This document shows positions 5,815 to 13,069 of a stretch of DNA of 49,318 nucleotides, piece by piece. Made by a program: the position numbers and the translations under genes. The stretch covers positions 1-49,318 of the IMG/VR virus record IMGVR_UViG_3300026519_000490, one strand, 5' to 3'. A model generated the notes under the pieces. That model was not told the DNA's origin, ran no database searches, and worked only from the letters and a program-made list of their open reading frames with translations. Each line of letters starts with the position of its first letter. Position 1 is the first letter of the stretch. Source of the DNA: a virus.

Positions 5815-7392
5815 TCATGCACTGGTTTCCTCCACTATTGCATGAGATGTAGTTATGAGGGTACCTATGACCGAGATTGCATTCTGTAACGCAATACGTG
5901 TCACTTTAACCGGGTCAATGATGCCATCTTCAAGCATGTCCACAAATTTGCCAGTCACAATATTAAAGCCCTTTTCCGCACTACGGCTGTTGACGATCTT
6001 TTCTACAATTAAATCAGGCTTACCGTCTGCATTGGCGACCATTTGCCTCAATGGTGCCTCGCATGCCTTTTGAACTATCGCTACACCATGTTGCCTGATA
6101 GGGCTTGTCTGTAACCCCACCAGAGCCTTCCTGGCATTGAGTAACGCCACACCACCACCAGCGACAATACCTTCTTCTTGTGCCGATAAGACTGCCGCAA
6201 GCGCGTCTTCTATTCTGTGTTTGGTTTCGATCATTTCGATCTCAGTATTACCACCAACATGTATCAAAGCCACACCAGACGCTAACCTTGTTATACGTTC
6301 CTGCAACTTTTCACACTTATGCAGATCATCTGTTTGCCTGATATCACTTTTCAAGCTATCGATGCGTACTGAAAGCTCTTCAGGTTCAAATGCACCGCCA
6401 ATAATCGTTGTCATAAACTTATTCGATTCAATTGTCTCACAAGTACCGAAGTCACTTAATTTAATCTGCCCAATATCATTATCCGTCGTGCGAGTCATGA
6501 AAGTTGCTCCGACTGCGCACGCAAGATCCTCTAAGCAAGCCTGACGCTCCGAACCAAAAGCGGGAGCCTTAATAGCAACAACTTTTAAAATTCCCTTTGT
6601 GGAATTGACGATCAAACTTGCGAGAGCCTGCTCAGCAATATCTTCAGCAATAATTACCAATGGGCGCTTTTCTCTTGCTGCGATCTCTAACGCCGGCATT
6701 AATGTCGCGACAAGTGTGAGCTTTTCATCTGTAACTAGCAGAAGCGGTTTCTCATACTTCAGACTCCCTGTACGCTCATTATCAGCGAAAATAGATGCGG
6801 CTAAGCCACTTCGAAATGTAAATCCCTCCAAGAAGCTAAGCTCTGTTTTTACTTGACGCCCTTCTTTAACAAGGATGGCACCATCCTTTCCCACTACATC
6901 AATCGCCTCGGCGATGACACCACCAATAAGTTCGTCATTGTTGGCTGAAATTGTAGCTATTTGCCTTAATTCTTCTAACTTACTAATAGGCTTGGCAGAT
7001 TGTCTCAAAGCACTCACTAGGGCAGCCAAAGCCTCATCCATGCCCCGCTTTAACTCTACCGGCGCAGCTCCGGCGGCTAGGTATGGCTGTGCCGCCGTGA
7101 ACAAGGCGCGTGCCAAAACGATTGAAGTGGTTGTCCCATCTCCGGCGTGCGTATTAGTCTCCTCAGCGGCTTGCTTCACCGCCGCCACACACGCATTCTC
7201 GAAGCAATCATCGAGTTCAACGAATCTACTAACAGTTACCCCGTCCTTAGTTATGATAGGGTTCTTTCCGTGTTGTTGCAAGATTACGTTCCTGCCGCAC
7301 GGTCCCATCGTTGCCGCAACATTGTCAGCTAACTTGTTTATACCACTCACTATTTTACTAGTGAGTTCCGATTTATCTAAAAAATACTTCAT
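5815..7392 (-). CDS. groEL: GroEL-type chaperonin (60 kDa)
   Basis: A 525-aa homologue of the ring chaperonin that folds proteins in an ATP-driven cage. Visible signatures are ADNVAATMGPCGRNVI, TKDGVTVSR, the ATP-binding GDGTTTSIVLA at about residue 84 and EEGIVAGGGVALLNARKAL near 400. It lacks the Gly-Gly-Met tail of bacterial GroEL and ends THAIVEETSA-like with a short polar tail (SHAIVEETSA). ATG 7392 is preferred because AAGGGA lies 4-5 nt before it; ATG 7404 would add four residues. A phage GroEL usually serves capsid folding. The likely co-chaperonin is the separate GroES-like gene at 20003-20269. Confidence 0.95.
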   Translation of the reverse strand: MKYFLDKSELTSKIVSGINKLADNVAATMGPCGRNVILQQHGKNPIITKDGVTVSRFVELDDCFENACVAAVKQAAEETNTHAGDGTTTSIVLARALFTAAQPYLAAGAAPVELKRGMDEALAALVSALRQSAKPISKLEELRQIATISANNDELIGGVIAEAIDVVGKDGAILVKEGRQVKTELSFLEGFTFRSGLAASIFADNERTGSLKYEKPLLLVTDEKLTLVATLMPALEIAAREKRPLVIIAEDIAEQALASLIVNSTKGILKVVAIKAPAFGSERQACLEDLACAVGATFMTRTTDNDIGQIKLSDFGTCETIESNKFMTTIIGGAFEPEELSVRIDSLKSDIRQTDDLHKCEKLQERITRLASGVALIHVGGNTEIEMIETKHRIEDALAAVLSAQEEGIVAGGGVALLNARKALVGLQTSPIRQHGVAIVQKACEAPLRQMVANADGKPDLIVEKIVNSRSAEKGFNIVTGKFVDMLEDGIIDPVKVTRIALQNAISVIGTLITTSHAIVEETSA

Positions 7393-7426
7393 ACTTCCCT
7401 TCATTCCCTAGGGGCTTGCGCCCTGT

Positions 7427-8431
7427 TTATGGTTTTATTAAAAATTCAATAACCTCTTTTAGATCAGCTTCCCTGTCAAGGTCTTTCTCTGATTCGCGAA
7501 TAGATAATTTAATCGCCACAACGAACCTATGCGCTCCATTTCGTCCCATCGCTGGCTTGATCCTGAACCTGACATACGACGAGGTACCCTCCTCAAAGAA
7601 AAGCGGAAATCCCTCAAGTCCGCATTCTTTCAACAAAAACACACCCCTGCCTCTTATCTGAATTAAGTGTTCGCCCTTGTCCTGATAATAGCATGCGGCT
7701 TTCTTAAAGTCAAGTGACTTTTTGAGTTCTTTTCTTTCCCCGAACCACCTTTCAGAGAGGCGATCCTTCGTAGAGCCCGTACCGTTGTGTGCTCTTAGCC
7801 CAACTATTAAATTATTCTTTACTTGAAACACCTCGCTGAGCGGGTGTTCGAAGGTGCCTTTCGAGTTAAGCTGGGGAGATAAAGAATCGAATATATCAGC
7901 GAACAACTTCGCGTTCTTCAGGTACCCTTTTGTCAAAAGAGGTTCCCATTTACCTCTGGTAATGTCGTATCCTAGAGAAAACTGACCGTAATCTGCACTA
8001 CATGTTGTTTTGAGTTCTATGTTCATTTTTTTACCGTTAGGGCTGATAATCTGTAAATCTGAACCGTGCTCAAACCCGGCGGTCTTAACTACTAACTTGT
8101 GATGAGCGTATTTTTGTCGAATTTCCTGTGCCATAGACATCTCATATTCAGCCCCAATGGAGGCTGCCCTCCCGGTACTACTATCAGGTTTAATTACTAG
8201 TATCGAAATACCGTTCCTGTCTTTCTTCTTGAGCTGCCCTAAAGAACTGCCTCTTGTCGGATCGTGGGCATAGCCTTTATCTTCAAAGATTGTTCTCATT
8301 TTTGTCATCGTTTCACAGCGTTCGACTTCTGGAACCAAAACCTTTACTATATTTCCTTTCACTACTGTTTTATATTTTAACCCCTTAATGACACGTAAGG
8401 CATCATCAAGGTTACGATTGCGGGATACTAT
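7427..8431 (-). CDS. PD-(D/E)XK-like protein with unusual start
   Basis: About 334 aa if read from AUA 8431, 311 from GTG 8362. The segment GSDLQIISPNGKKMNIELKT has an Asp, then Glu-x-Lys, in the spacing of PD-(D/E)XK nucleases, so a DNA-cleaving role is possible but inferred. Upstream of the GTG the frame stays open and protein-like (VSRNRNLDDALRVIKGLKYK). It is preceded by AAGAGG 6 nt before an ATA codon, with no ATG, GTG or TTG in the right place. The true start is thus uncertain. The gene lies between the amidase and groEL. Confidence 0.6.
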   Translation of the reverse strand: MVSRNRNLDDALRVIKGLKYKTVVKGNIVKVLVPEVERCETMTKMRTIFEDKGYAHDPTRGSSLGQLKKKDRNGISILVIKPDSSTGRAASIGAEYEMSMAQEIRQKYAHHKLVVKTAGFEHGSDLQIISPNGKKMNIELKTTCSADYGQFSLGYDITRGKWEPLLTKGYLKNAKLFADIFDSLSPQLNSKGTFEHPLSEVFQVKNNLIVGLRAHNGTGSTKDRLSERWFGERKELKKSLDFKKAACYYQDKGEHLIQIRGRGVFLLKECGLEGFPLFFEEGTSSYVRFRIKPAMGRNGAHRFVVAIKLSIRESEKDLDREADLKEVIEFLIKP

Positions 8432-8481
8432 TTTACACCTCTTTCTTAGAAATCCCTTTCTATTTTAGATAATTGATAATA

Positions 8482-9243
8482 TTATTTTTGCACCTCTCTC
8501 ACAATTTTGTCCAGCGGCAAGTTGCCAGGATCTCTTTTGTTTGTTGTCAGGTGGTAATGCCCAACTACGCCTTCGAATGTTCCATTGGCTACCCTTTTGT
8601 CGACCCCTCTCCGCAGCCGCCCTTCCTCGTCCAGCGGAGCTTGCATTTTTATGCCAGTCGTGCTTAGAGCCTCGGTCAGCCTCTTGAGAGCTTCAATTTG
8701 CACTGGGTAAAATCCAAGGTAAGGCTTTATCAATTTATTGTGAATCTTATCTCCATAAATAACTTCTCGTTCTTCTTCACCGCGCTCCCTGTTTCTCTTA
8801 TTATATCGAAGCAGAACAGGATTAGAGATCTCGACACCAATGGATTGTGTATTTATTCCGGCAGCATGCCAAGCGATATCTTTGGTATCTAAAAGTTGAT
8901 AAATGGTGCCATCATTGTCGATTCCGAAGTGCACTGATAAGCCCCTTTCTTTAGTCACCTTGATCATCTGCTTCGTGTTGAGGCAGGCATCCCAATGAAC
9001 GACAAACATCTTTGGAGTCCGATGGTTCCTGCGATAGTAATTGGTTGTCTTATATCCTGGTCCCCCATCATCAAACCTAATGACCTTGTCCCACATTATT
9101 TCTACTTCTTCTTCGTTACAAACAATATAATTTTTCTTCTCATGCCTTGCAAGCGTTGTGGTGAACTCATTGGTATTTACAGTTAGATCTCCCTCATCAG
9201 CCTCTAATGTTTCCCTGAAGAGGTTTTTAATCCACTTTAGCAT
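8482..9243 (-). CDS. N-acetylmuramoyl-L-alanine amidase (endolysin)
   Basis: A 253-aa type 2 amidase that cuts between muramic acid and the stem peptide. Zinc and active-site motifs are FVVHWDACLN (first His), IAWHAAGINTQSIGVEISNP and VGHYHLTTNKRDPG (second zinc His, Lys and Asp-Pro-Gly typical of T7-lysozyme-like amidases). The N-terminal 75 residues are extra to the core fold; there is no signal peptide, so export would need a holin. AGGAGGG directly precedes ATG 9243. The ClpP gene lies 8 nt upstream. Confidence 0.9.
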   Translation of the reverse strand: MLKWIKNLFRETLEADEGDLTVNTNEFTTTLARHEKKNYIVCNEEEVEIMWDKVIRFDDGGPGYKTTNYYRRNHRTPKMFVVHWDACLNTKQMIKVTKERGLSVHFGIDNDGTIYQLLDTKDIAWHAAGINTQSIGVEISNPVLLRYNKRNRERGEEEREVIYGDKIHNKLIKPYLGFYPVQIEALKRLTEALSTTGIKMQAPLDEEGRLRRGVDKRVANGTFEGVVGHYHLTTNKRDPGNLPLDKIVREVQK

Positions 9244-9251
9244 ACTCCCTC

Positions 9252-9905
9252 CTATAATAGAATGTCCGCAATACCATATTCGATAGCCTCTTCAGCAGAC
9301 AAATAGACGTTCACTTTTGCTTCTAACATCTTGGCTAGGGTTTCAATGGTCATTTTCGTCTCGTGTGCCAGAGCTGCAAAATATCTTTCTTCAGTGAGCA
9401 TAATTTCTTCTAGCTCATTTTTTACCTCATGGGAAGCGCCCTGCATGCCAGCCTGTACTGAATGAATCATCACTCTACAGTTCTTGCCAATCCTGCGATT
9501 GCCTTTTGTGCCAGCTGCCATCAACAGCACGCCAGCGGACATTATATTGCCCACCCCCATTGTGTTGATATCACAATCTTCCTTGATCATCGTCATGACA
9601 TCGTAAAGAGCAAACATATCAGAAGCGGAGCCGCCCGTCGTGTTGATCACTAGCTCAATTGGCTGTAAAATATCGACAAAGTCGAGGAAAATCTCGGCTT
9701 CGTTATCTTTTTCTAGGATTTCTCTCTCTTCTTCGGTCAGTTCTCTTGCGACTTGCTTGAAGCGAGTTTCGTGCAACGATAACAAACTAAACAGAGCTTC
9801 TTCGGATTTCTCTTCGTCAATGACGCCATAAATCCCTACGGCGCGGAAATCTTTATTTTTAGCTAAAAATTCTTTTGATGCTTCTTTTTTTTCTTTTTTC
9901 GACAT
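9252..9905 (-). CDS. clpP: ClpP-like serine protease
   Basis: A 217-aa member of the ClpP/crotonase fold. IELVINTTGGSASDMFALYD corresponds to the first strand and loop, GNIMSAGVLLMAAG contains the nucleophile Ser, and RVMIHSVQAG the catalytic His. The usual catalytic Asp before the (S)AEEAxxYG helix appears to be Asn (KVNVYLSAEEAIEYG). In tailed phages ClpP-like proteins often act as prohead proteases; a capsid role or regulatory proteolysis are both possible. An AAAGGA site precedes ATG 9905. Confidence 0.88.
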   Translation of the reverse strand: MSKKEKKEASKEFLAKNKDFRAVGIYGVIDEEKSEEALFSLLSLHETRFKQVARELTEEEREILEKDNEAEIFLDFVDILQPIELVINTTGGSASDMFALYDVMTMIKEDCDINTMGVGNIMSAGVLLMAAGTKGNRRIGKNCRVMIHSVQAGMQGASHEVKNELEEIMLTEERYFAALAHETKMTIETLAKMLEAKVNVYLSAEEAIEYGIADILL

Positions 9906-9915
9906 TTATGTTCCT

Positions 9916-10383
9916 TTAGTTATTAGTTTTCATCGGGCATGTTGCGCGATTATGCCCACTCCTACCGCAGGAGCCACACTTGCGCACACCCTCTTTTCTT
10001 ACCTTCTCTTTGCAACCCTTCATACTACTTGTAGTTTTTTTCTTTTTGCCTTTAATGTTCGAGACTTTTTTCACTTTTCTGTTTAGCCCGGTTTTAAGCT
10101 TTTTTGTATTGCCATCGGCATCAAGTTCTTCGAGCTTAAATTTGTCAAAAGTTTTTGCCCACTTTTTCCACTCACGTGTATTAGTAAAATCACGTAGGAA
10201 AAGTAAAATCATCTCTCCTGTGTTAGGGTTGTATCCATTACCGGCTGCTCTCCAATCCATGAGTTCAAGTGATACTAGGCGGGCTTGGCTGGCAGTAGCC
10301 ATGCCGTTCACCTGCATCCTATATAAACATTTGCTTTTGTCAGCTTCATCCTTAATCAACCAAGCTTTTGCATTTATCTTCAT
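9916..10383 (-). CDS. CCHC zinc-knuckle protein
   Basis: A 155-aa protein read from ATG 10383, where GAGGTGA lies at good spacing; two ATGs further upstream lack such a site. The N-terminal 90 residues are a mixed alpha/beta domain (AWLIKDEADKSKCLYRMQV, MDWRAAGNGYNPNTGEMILL). A lysine-rich linker follows, then a single zinc knuckle KCGSCGRSGHNRATCP (C-x2-C-x4-H-x4-C). Zinc knuckles bind single-stranded RNA or DNA, so a nucleic-acid role is likely. It has its own sigma-70 promoter. Confidence 0.7.
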   Translation of the reverse strand: MKINAKAWLIKDEADKSKCLYRMQVNGMATASQARLVSLELMDWRAAGNGYNPNTGEMILLFLRDFTNTREWKKWAKTFDKFKLEELDADGNTKKLKTGLNRKVKKVSNIKGKKKKTTSSMKGCKEKVRKEGVRKCGSCGRSGHNRATCPMKTNN

Positions 10384-10403
10384 TTCTTCACCTCTCATCA
10401 ATT

Positions 10404-10432
10404 ACTATACCATCATTTTCGTTTGCTGTCAA
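10404..10432 (-). promoter_or_regulatory. Sigma-70 promoter
   Basis: Minus strand TTGACA (10432-10427), 17-nt spacer, TATAGT (10409-10404), giving a leader of about 13 nt that contains the GAGGTGA site of the zinc-knuckle gene. The -35 box overlaps the tail of the preceding terminator. Confidence 0.8.
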
Positions 10433-10457
10433 TAAAGAAAGAGCCCTTGCGGGCTCT
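10431..10457 (-). terminator. Rho-independent terminator
   Basis: Minus strand stem AGAGCCC-GCAA-GGGCTCT followed by TTCTTTATT. It ends the hexapeptide-repeat gene. The core stem is the same as in the terminator after the tail sheath gene. Confidence 0.85.
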
Positions 10458-10486
10458 TCTTCGATTTCTTCCCCTCTTTATGAGAA

Positions 10487-11215
10487 CTATTTCTTTGTCT
10501 TTGCTTTTGTTTTTAGCAGTTTTTTAGCCACTCTTTTCGTGATGTTAGTAATAGCCTCCTGGAGTGCAACATCATCTGAGGTCACCCCTTCTTCTTCTTC
10601 GAGGGCAATTGCACCACGCTTTTCTAATTCGCTTACTAGTGCCTCAGTAGCAATACCCTCAAATTCGTCTTCATCATCCATAGGAACTTCAGCATCCATA
10701 GGAACTTCAGCATCCATAGGAACTTCAGCATCCATAGGAACTTCATCGTCCATAGGAACTTCATCATCCATAGGAACTTCATCATCCATAGGAACTTCAT
10801 CACCCATTGGTGCTTCCTCTCCATCAAAAGCCACCGGAATCTCTAATGCAGTCGCTACGGCTGAGATTACCTTTCTAAATAACTCTTCTTCGTGACCTCC
10901 ACCCGCCTCTGCTCCATCATCCATAGGAACTTCATCATCCATAGGAACTTCATCATCCATAGGAACTTCATCAACCATAGGGGCTTCATCACCCATAGGG
11001 GCTTCGCTCCCAAACTCTCCACCTGACTCAAATTCCTCTTCCTCTTGTTCTTCTTCGCCAAAATTCTCTGCGACAGGCTTTCCTGCTTCACGGTGCCTTT
11101 CGGAGTTTCTTTCTTTGATGATAGTTTTCTTAACAAAGTCATCGGTTAGCGACTTAGTGCCTGCCAATTTCATGAATTGTCGCACTGCGCTCTCTTTAAT
11201 TATTTTTTTTCTCAT
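10487..11215 (-). CDS. Acidic hexapeptide-repeat protein, probably structural
   Basis: A 242-aa protein. The N-terminal part (KIIKESAVRQFMKLAGTKSL) resembles the start of a class of small virion or prohead proteins of marine myophages. The body contains two arrays of the hexapeptide VPMDDE (with APMGDE, APMVDE and VPMDAE variants): five units, a 38-residue spacer with a helix, then eight units. It ends in a basic tail (KRVAKKLLKTKAKTKK). The charge layout, acidic middle with basic ends, would suit a scaffold or core protein. An ACTATTTA element lies 31 nt upstream, suggesting late expression. Function is inferred. Confidence 0.7.
   Translation of the reverse strand: MRKKIIKESAVRQFMKLAGTKSLTDDFVKKTIIKERNSERHREAGKPVAENFGEEEQEEEEFESGGEFGSEAPMGDEAPMVDEVPMDDEVPMDDEVPMDDGAEAGGGHEEELFRKVISAVATALEIPVAFDGEEAPMGDEVPMDDEVPMDDEVPMDDEVPMDAEVPMDAEVPMDAEVPMDDEDEFEGIATEALVSELEKRGAIALEEEEGVTSDDVALQEAITNITKRVAKKLLKTKAKTKK
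10672..10816 (-). repeat. 18-bp tandem repeat array (8 units)
   Basis: In-frame tandem copies of an 18-bp unit (plus-strand core CATAGGAACTTCATCATC) encoding VPMDDE, VPMDAE and an edge APMGDE. Copies are nearly identical at DNA level, pointing to recent expansion by slippage or recombination. Confidence 0.9.
10916..11007 (-). repeat. 18-bp tandem repeat array (5 units)
   Basis: The second array of the same unit in the same gene, encoding APMGDE, APMVDE and three VPMDD(E/G) units. It is separated from the first by unique sequence. Confidence 0.9.
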
Positions 11216-11245
11216 TTTAATACTCCTCAGTAAAGAAATCTAGGT

Positions 11246-11253
11246 TAAATAGT
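11246..11253 (-). promoter_or_regulatory. Candidate late promoter element (ACTATTTA)
   Basis: Minus strand ACTATTTA, 31 nt before ATG 11215 of the acidic repeat protein. It is one of seven exact ACTA(A/T)TTA copies found before late-type genes. Confidence 0.4.
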
Positions 11254-11276
11254 TTTTTAGATCCTAAAAAGTCGCC

Positions 11277-11711
11277 TTATCGTTGTTTTTCGCCTGTATG
11301 GCTCACCAACCCTATCACTGTTGCCTGCTCACTTCTGAAGATCTTTTGCTCACTACTGATTTCTTCTAGGAGCCTTGTTTGCAATTCTGAATTTTTTGCA
11401 ATTATTATCATTGCTTTTGAGGTATCCCTCATTGTTTCCTCGAGGGACTTTTTGACATACCAGATCTTCACGCCATCCTGATCCGATAAGTCATGCCAAT
11501 CATATAAAATGTCCAACTTCTTCAGCATTGGTTCAAAAATATCATCCTTCATTTTAGTGTTAGCACTTTTAATGTCGTTGACGCTCTTCTCGACCGCTTT
11601 CAGTCTTGTTTCTGAATTTTGTAGATTCTTCTGTCTAAGCCAACCGAATATTTCTTTTATTGCAGCTAGTAATATGACGACAAATAGTCCAAGAACTGTG
11701 ATGTTTTCCAT
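11277..11711 (-). CDS. Membrane protein with coiled coil (holin-like candidate)
   Basis: A 144-aa protein with one N-terminal membrane helix (ITVLGLFVVILLAAIKEIFG) and then long helices with coiled-coil character. The segment DGVKIWYVKKSLEETMRD and a following LLEEI helix resemble small membrane proteins found near lysis or neck genes in other myophages. It could be a holin or Rz-like protein for the amidase at 8482-9243, but the evidence is only topology. A near-match CCTAATTA lies 30 nt upstream. Confidence 0.55.
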   Translation of the reverse strand: MENITVLGLFVVILLAAIKEIFGWLRQKNLQNSETRLKAVEKSVNDIKSANTKMKDDIFEPMLKKLDILYDWHDLSDQDGVKIWYVKKSLEETMRDTSKAMIIIAKNSELQTRLLEEISSEQKIFRSEQATVIGLVSHTGEKQR

Positions 11712-11740
11712 TTATTTTACCCCTTCGTTTCTTAATGCCT

Positions 11741-11748
11741 TAATTAGG
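11741..11748 (-). promoter_or_regulatory. Weak match to the late element (CCTAATTA)
   Basis: It differs by one base from ACTAATTA and lies 30 nt before ATG 11711, a distance like the exact copies. It falls just after the stop of the upstream gene. Confidence 0.2.
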
Positions 11749-11751
11749 ATT

Positions 11752-12009
11752 TTACTCTGGCAAAATACACATCAATTCTTCTTTATTACAACGTATGCTC
11801 AATTTTACCAAGGCGCTATTTTGGATCTGTTGAATCCTGACGTGACTAACCCCTATACGTTTAGCTACCTCTACCAGTCCCATTTCCCCTAGTTCCTCTA
11901 TTGCTATCAAAGAGCAATTGTTGTCACCCTTGTAGTTGACCCAAAATTTACAATCACTTATCGGGCAATCTACCTCCTTTTCTTTACAAATTTTTGAACA
12001 CTTTTTCAT
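11752..12009 (-). CDS. Sigma-70 region 4-like regulator with Cys cluster
   Basis: An 85-aa protein. The N-terminal half has CSKICKEKEVDCPISDCKFW, a likely zinc-binding cluster. The C-terminal half, LIAIEELGEMGLVEVAKRIG followed by VSHVRIQQIQNSALVKL, is a helix-turn-helix like sigma region 4, which contacts -35 DNA. It may be a phage transcription regulator or a small sigma-like factor for the ACTA(A/T)TTA late class; that link is inference. The start overlaps the stop of the upstream gene (ATGA). Confidence 0.7.
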   Translation of the reverse strand: MKKCSKICKEKEVDCPISDCKFWVNYKGDNNCSLIAIEELGEMGLVEVAKRIGVSHVRIQQIQNSALVKLSIRCNKEELMCILPE

Positions 12010-12362
12010 AGGTCGCTTTCTTCTTCAAGGAAATCGTAAATATCCTCAATGTCGTCCTGGTCTAGCGCAAAAAGTCTTGAGATCTTCTCCTCTTCTTCTT
12101 TTTCCTTGATCATTATATCCTCCAATCGGTTGCTTTTGTTTTTTTTAGTTTTCCTATGCGCCAACATGAATTCTTCTATGAGTGGATCTTGTTCTAGGTA
12201 CCCACGTATGATTGCCCTAAAAAATTCAGCTCTGGATAATCTTTCATGGCGCAGCTTTATTGTAAGCCGTGCTATTTCCCCGTCTGTAGTTTCCACTAAA
12301 ACCGCCCTGTCATTAGCATAAAAATGCATCATCCCTTTAATCGTTCCGTAACGGCTTACCAT
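12006..12362 (-). CDS. Ribbon-helix-helix-like phage protein
   Basis: A 118-aa protein. The segment EIARLTIKLRHERLSRAEFF followed by RAIIRGYLEQDP has the strand-helix-helix pattern of RHH DNA-binding proteins, with a charged coiled tail (EKEEEEKISRLF) and an acidic end. Similar proteins are found in T4-like marine phages next to small zinc proteins. Start is ATG 12362, overlapping the previous gene; ATG 12332 (with AAAGGG almost adjacent) is an alternative. A regulatory role is inferred. Confidence 0.6.
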   Translation of the reverse strand: MVSRYGTIKGMMHFYANDRAVLVETTDGEIARLTIKLRHERLSRAEFFRAIIRGYLEQDPLIEEFMLAHRKTKKNKSNRLEDIMIKEKEEEEKISRLFALDQDDIEDIYDFLEEESDL

Positions 12363-12612
12363 CTCCCACTCTCTCCTTGAAGTCTTTGATGGTCTCTATA
12401 GCCTTCTCCCAGCAATCGGGGCAGTACGTAGAGACCTTTTCCCCGTTCACGACAACGCGCCACGTGCTAACCTCCTTAATATCTGTTTTGTCAAAAATTT
12501 TAAGGCACGTAAGACACTCGTCCCCTAGTTCATCAAACAACCTCATTTTTTGCTTCATATCTTTCTCGGCTGTCTTCCTATTATTCAACATTGGACCTCT
12601 AATTTTTTTCAT
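12337..12612 (-). CDS. Zinc-ribbon protein
   Basis: A 91-aa protein with ECLTCLKIFD and later VSTYCPDCWE, two C-x2-C knuckles that together form a zinc ribbon. A basic helix NRKTAEKDMKQKMRLFDELG precedes them. The type recurs in marine T4-like phages without known function. Its ATG overlaps the stop of the methyltransferase remnant (ATGA). Grouped with the RHH-like and sigma-4-like genes it may be part of transcription control. Confidence 0.65.
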   Translation of the reverse strand: MKKIRGPMLNNRKTAEKDMKQKMRLFDELGDECLTCLKIFDKTDIKEVSTWRVVVNGEKVSTYCPDCWEKAIETIKDFKERVGDGKPLRND

Positions 12613-13069
12613 TCTCTCTCCAACTTTTCGCAGGTTAATTCGCCAGTTCTTTTCCCATCAAATTCAACAACTAGTGAAGGAAATGGTGCACTATTCTTTT
12701 GACTGCCAAACTTCAGCCTACCTTTAACAAAGTAAATCTTTGAAGCCTGCATTATAAAATCATGAAAGTATCGTGTATCTGTGCGGCTAGGAATTAAAAG
12801 AATAACCTTAGTATTCTCTTTCAGTCCCTCATGGAAGCATTTTTCGACCCACCTTTTGTTATCCGAATAGGGCGGGTTGACAAAAACTGTATGCCCTCCC
12901 CAGTCTTTCGTTAAACCGTCATCACTTTCTGTGAAATAGTGTCTACATTTTGCACTAGTTTTCGAGGCACACGGGTCTAATTCTTATCTAACATATCATA
13001 AAACTTCTGAGGGGTATCCCACTCATCACTTTCACTCGAGAACATCAGTCCAGTCGTCTCTTTGATCAT
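12609..13069 (-). pseudogene. Dam-type DNA N6-adenine methyltransferase, frameshifted
   Basis: From ATG 13069 the frame reads GLMFSSESDEWDTPQKFYDM then LDKN and stops at TAG 12979-12977. A second frame begins at the same point with LDPCASKTSAKCRHYFTE and continues through the catalytic VFVNPPYSDNKRWVEKC and LIPSRTDTRYFHDF to a TGA at 12611-12609. The two halves together match phage Dam-type methyltransferases, which transfer methyl from AdoMet to adenine. Only about five residues (the usual E-F-x-F-T between LDK and LDPCA) are missing, so a small out-of-frame deletion is likely. Both ends keep the ATGA couplings to neighbours, so the break is recent or an assembly error. Confidence 0.8.

Noticed and set aside
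6875-7411. Plus-strand frame of 178 codons
   Set aside because: Antisense of groEL, which has clear family motifs throughout.
9920-9927. ACTAATAA before ClpP (also 36942-36949 before the tape measure) as late elements
   Set aside because: Each overlaps the stop codon of the upstream gene and differs from the ACTA(A/T)TTA core, so chance is likely.
10368-10895. Plus-strand frame with Ser-Ile-Gly-Thr repeats
   Set aside because: It is the antisense reading of the 18-bp repeat arrays, and no genes on the plus strand have promoter or ribosome site support.
10672-11007. CRISPR-like repeat array
   Set aside because: Units are contiguous 18-bp in-frame repeats without spacers and encode a continuous peptide.
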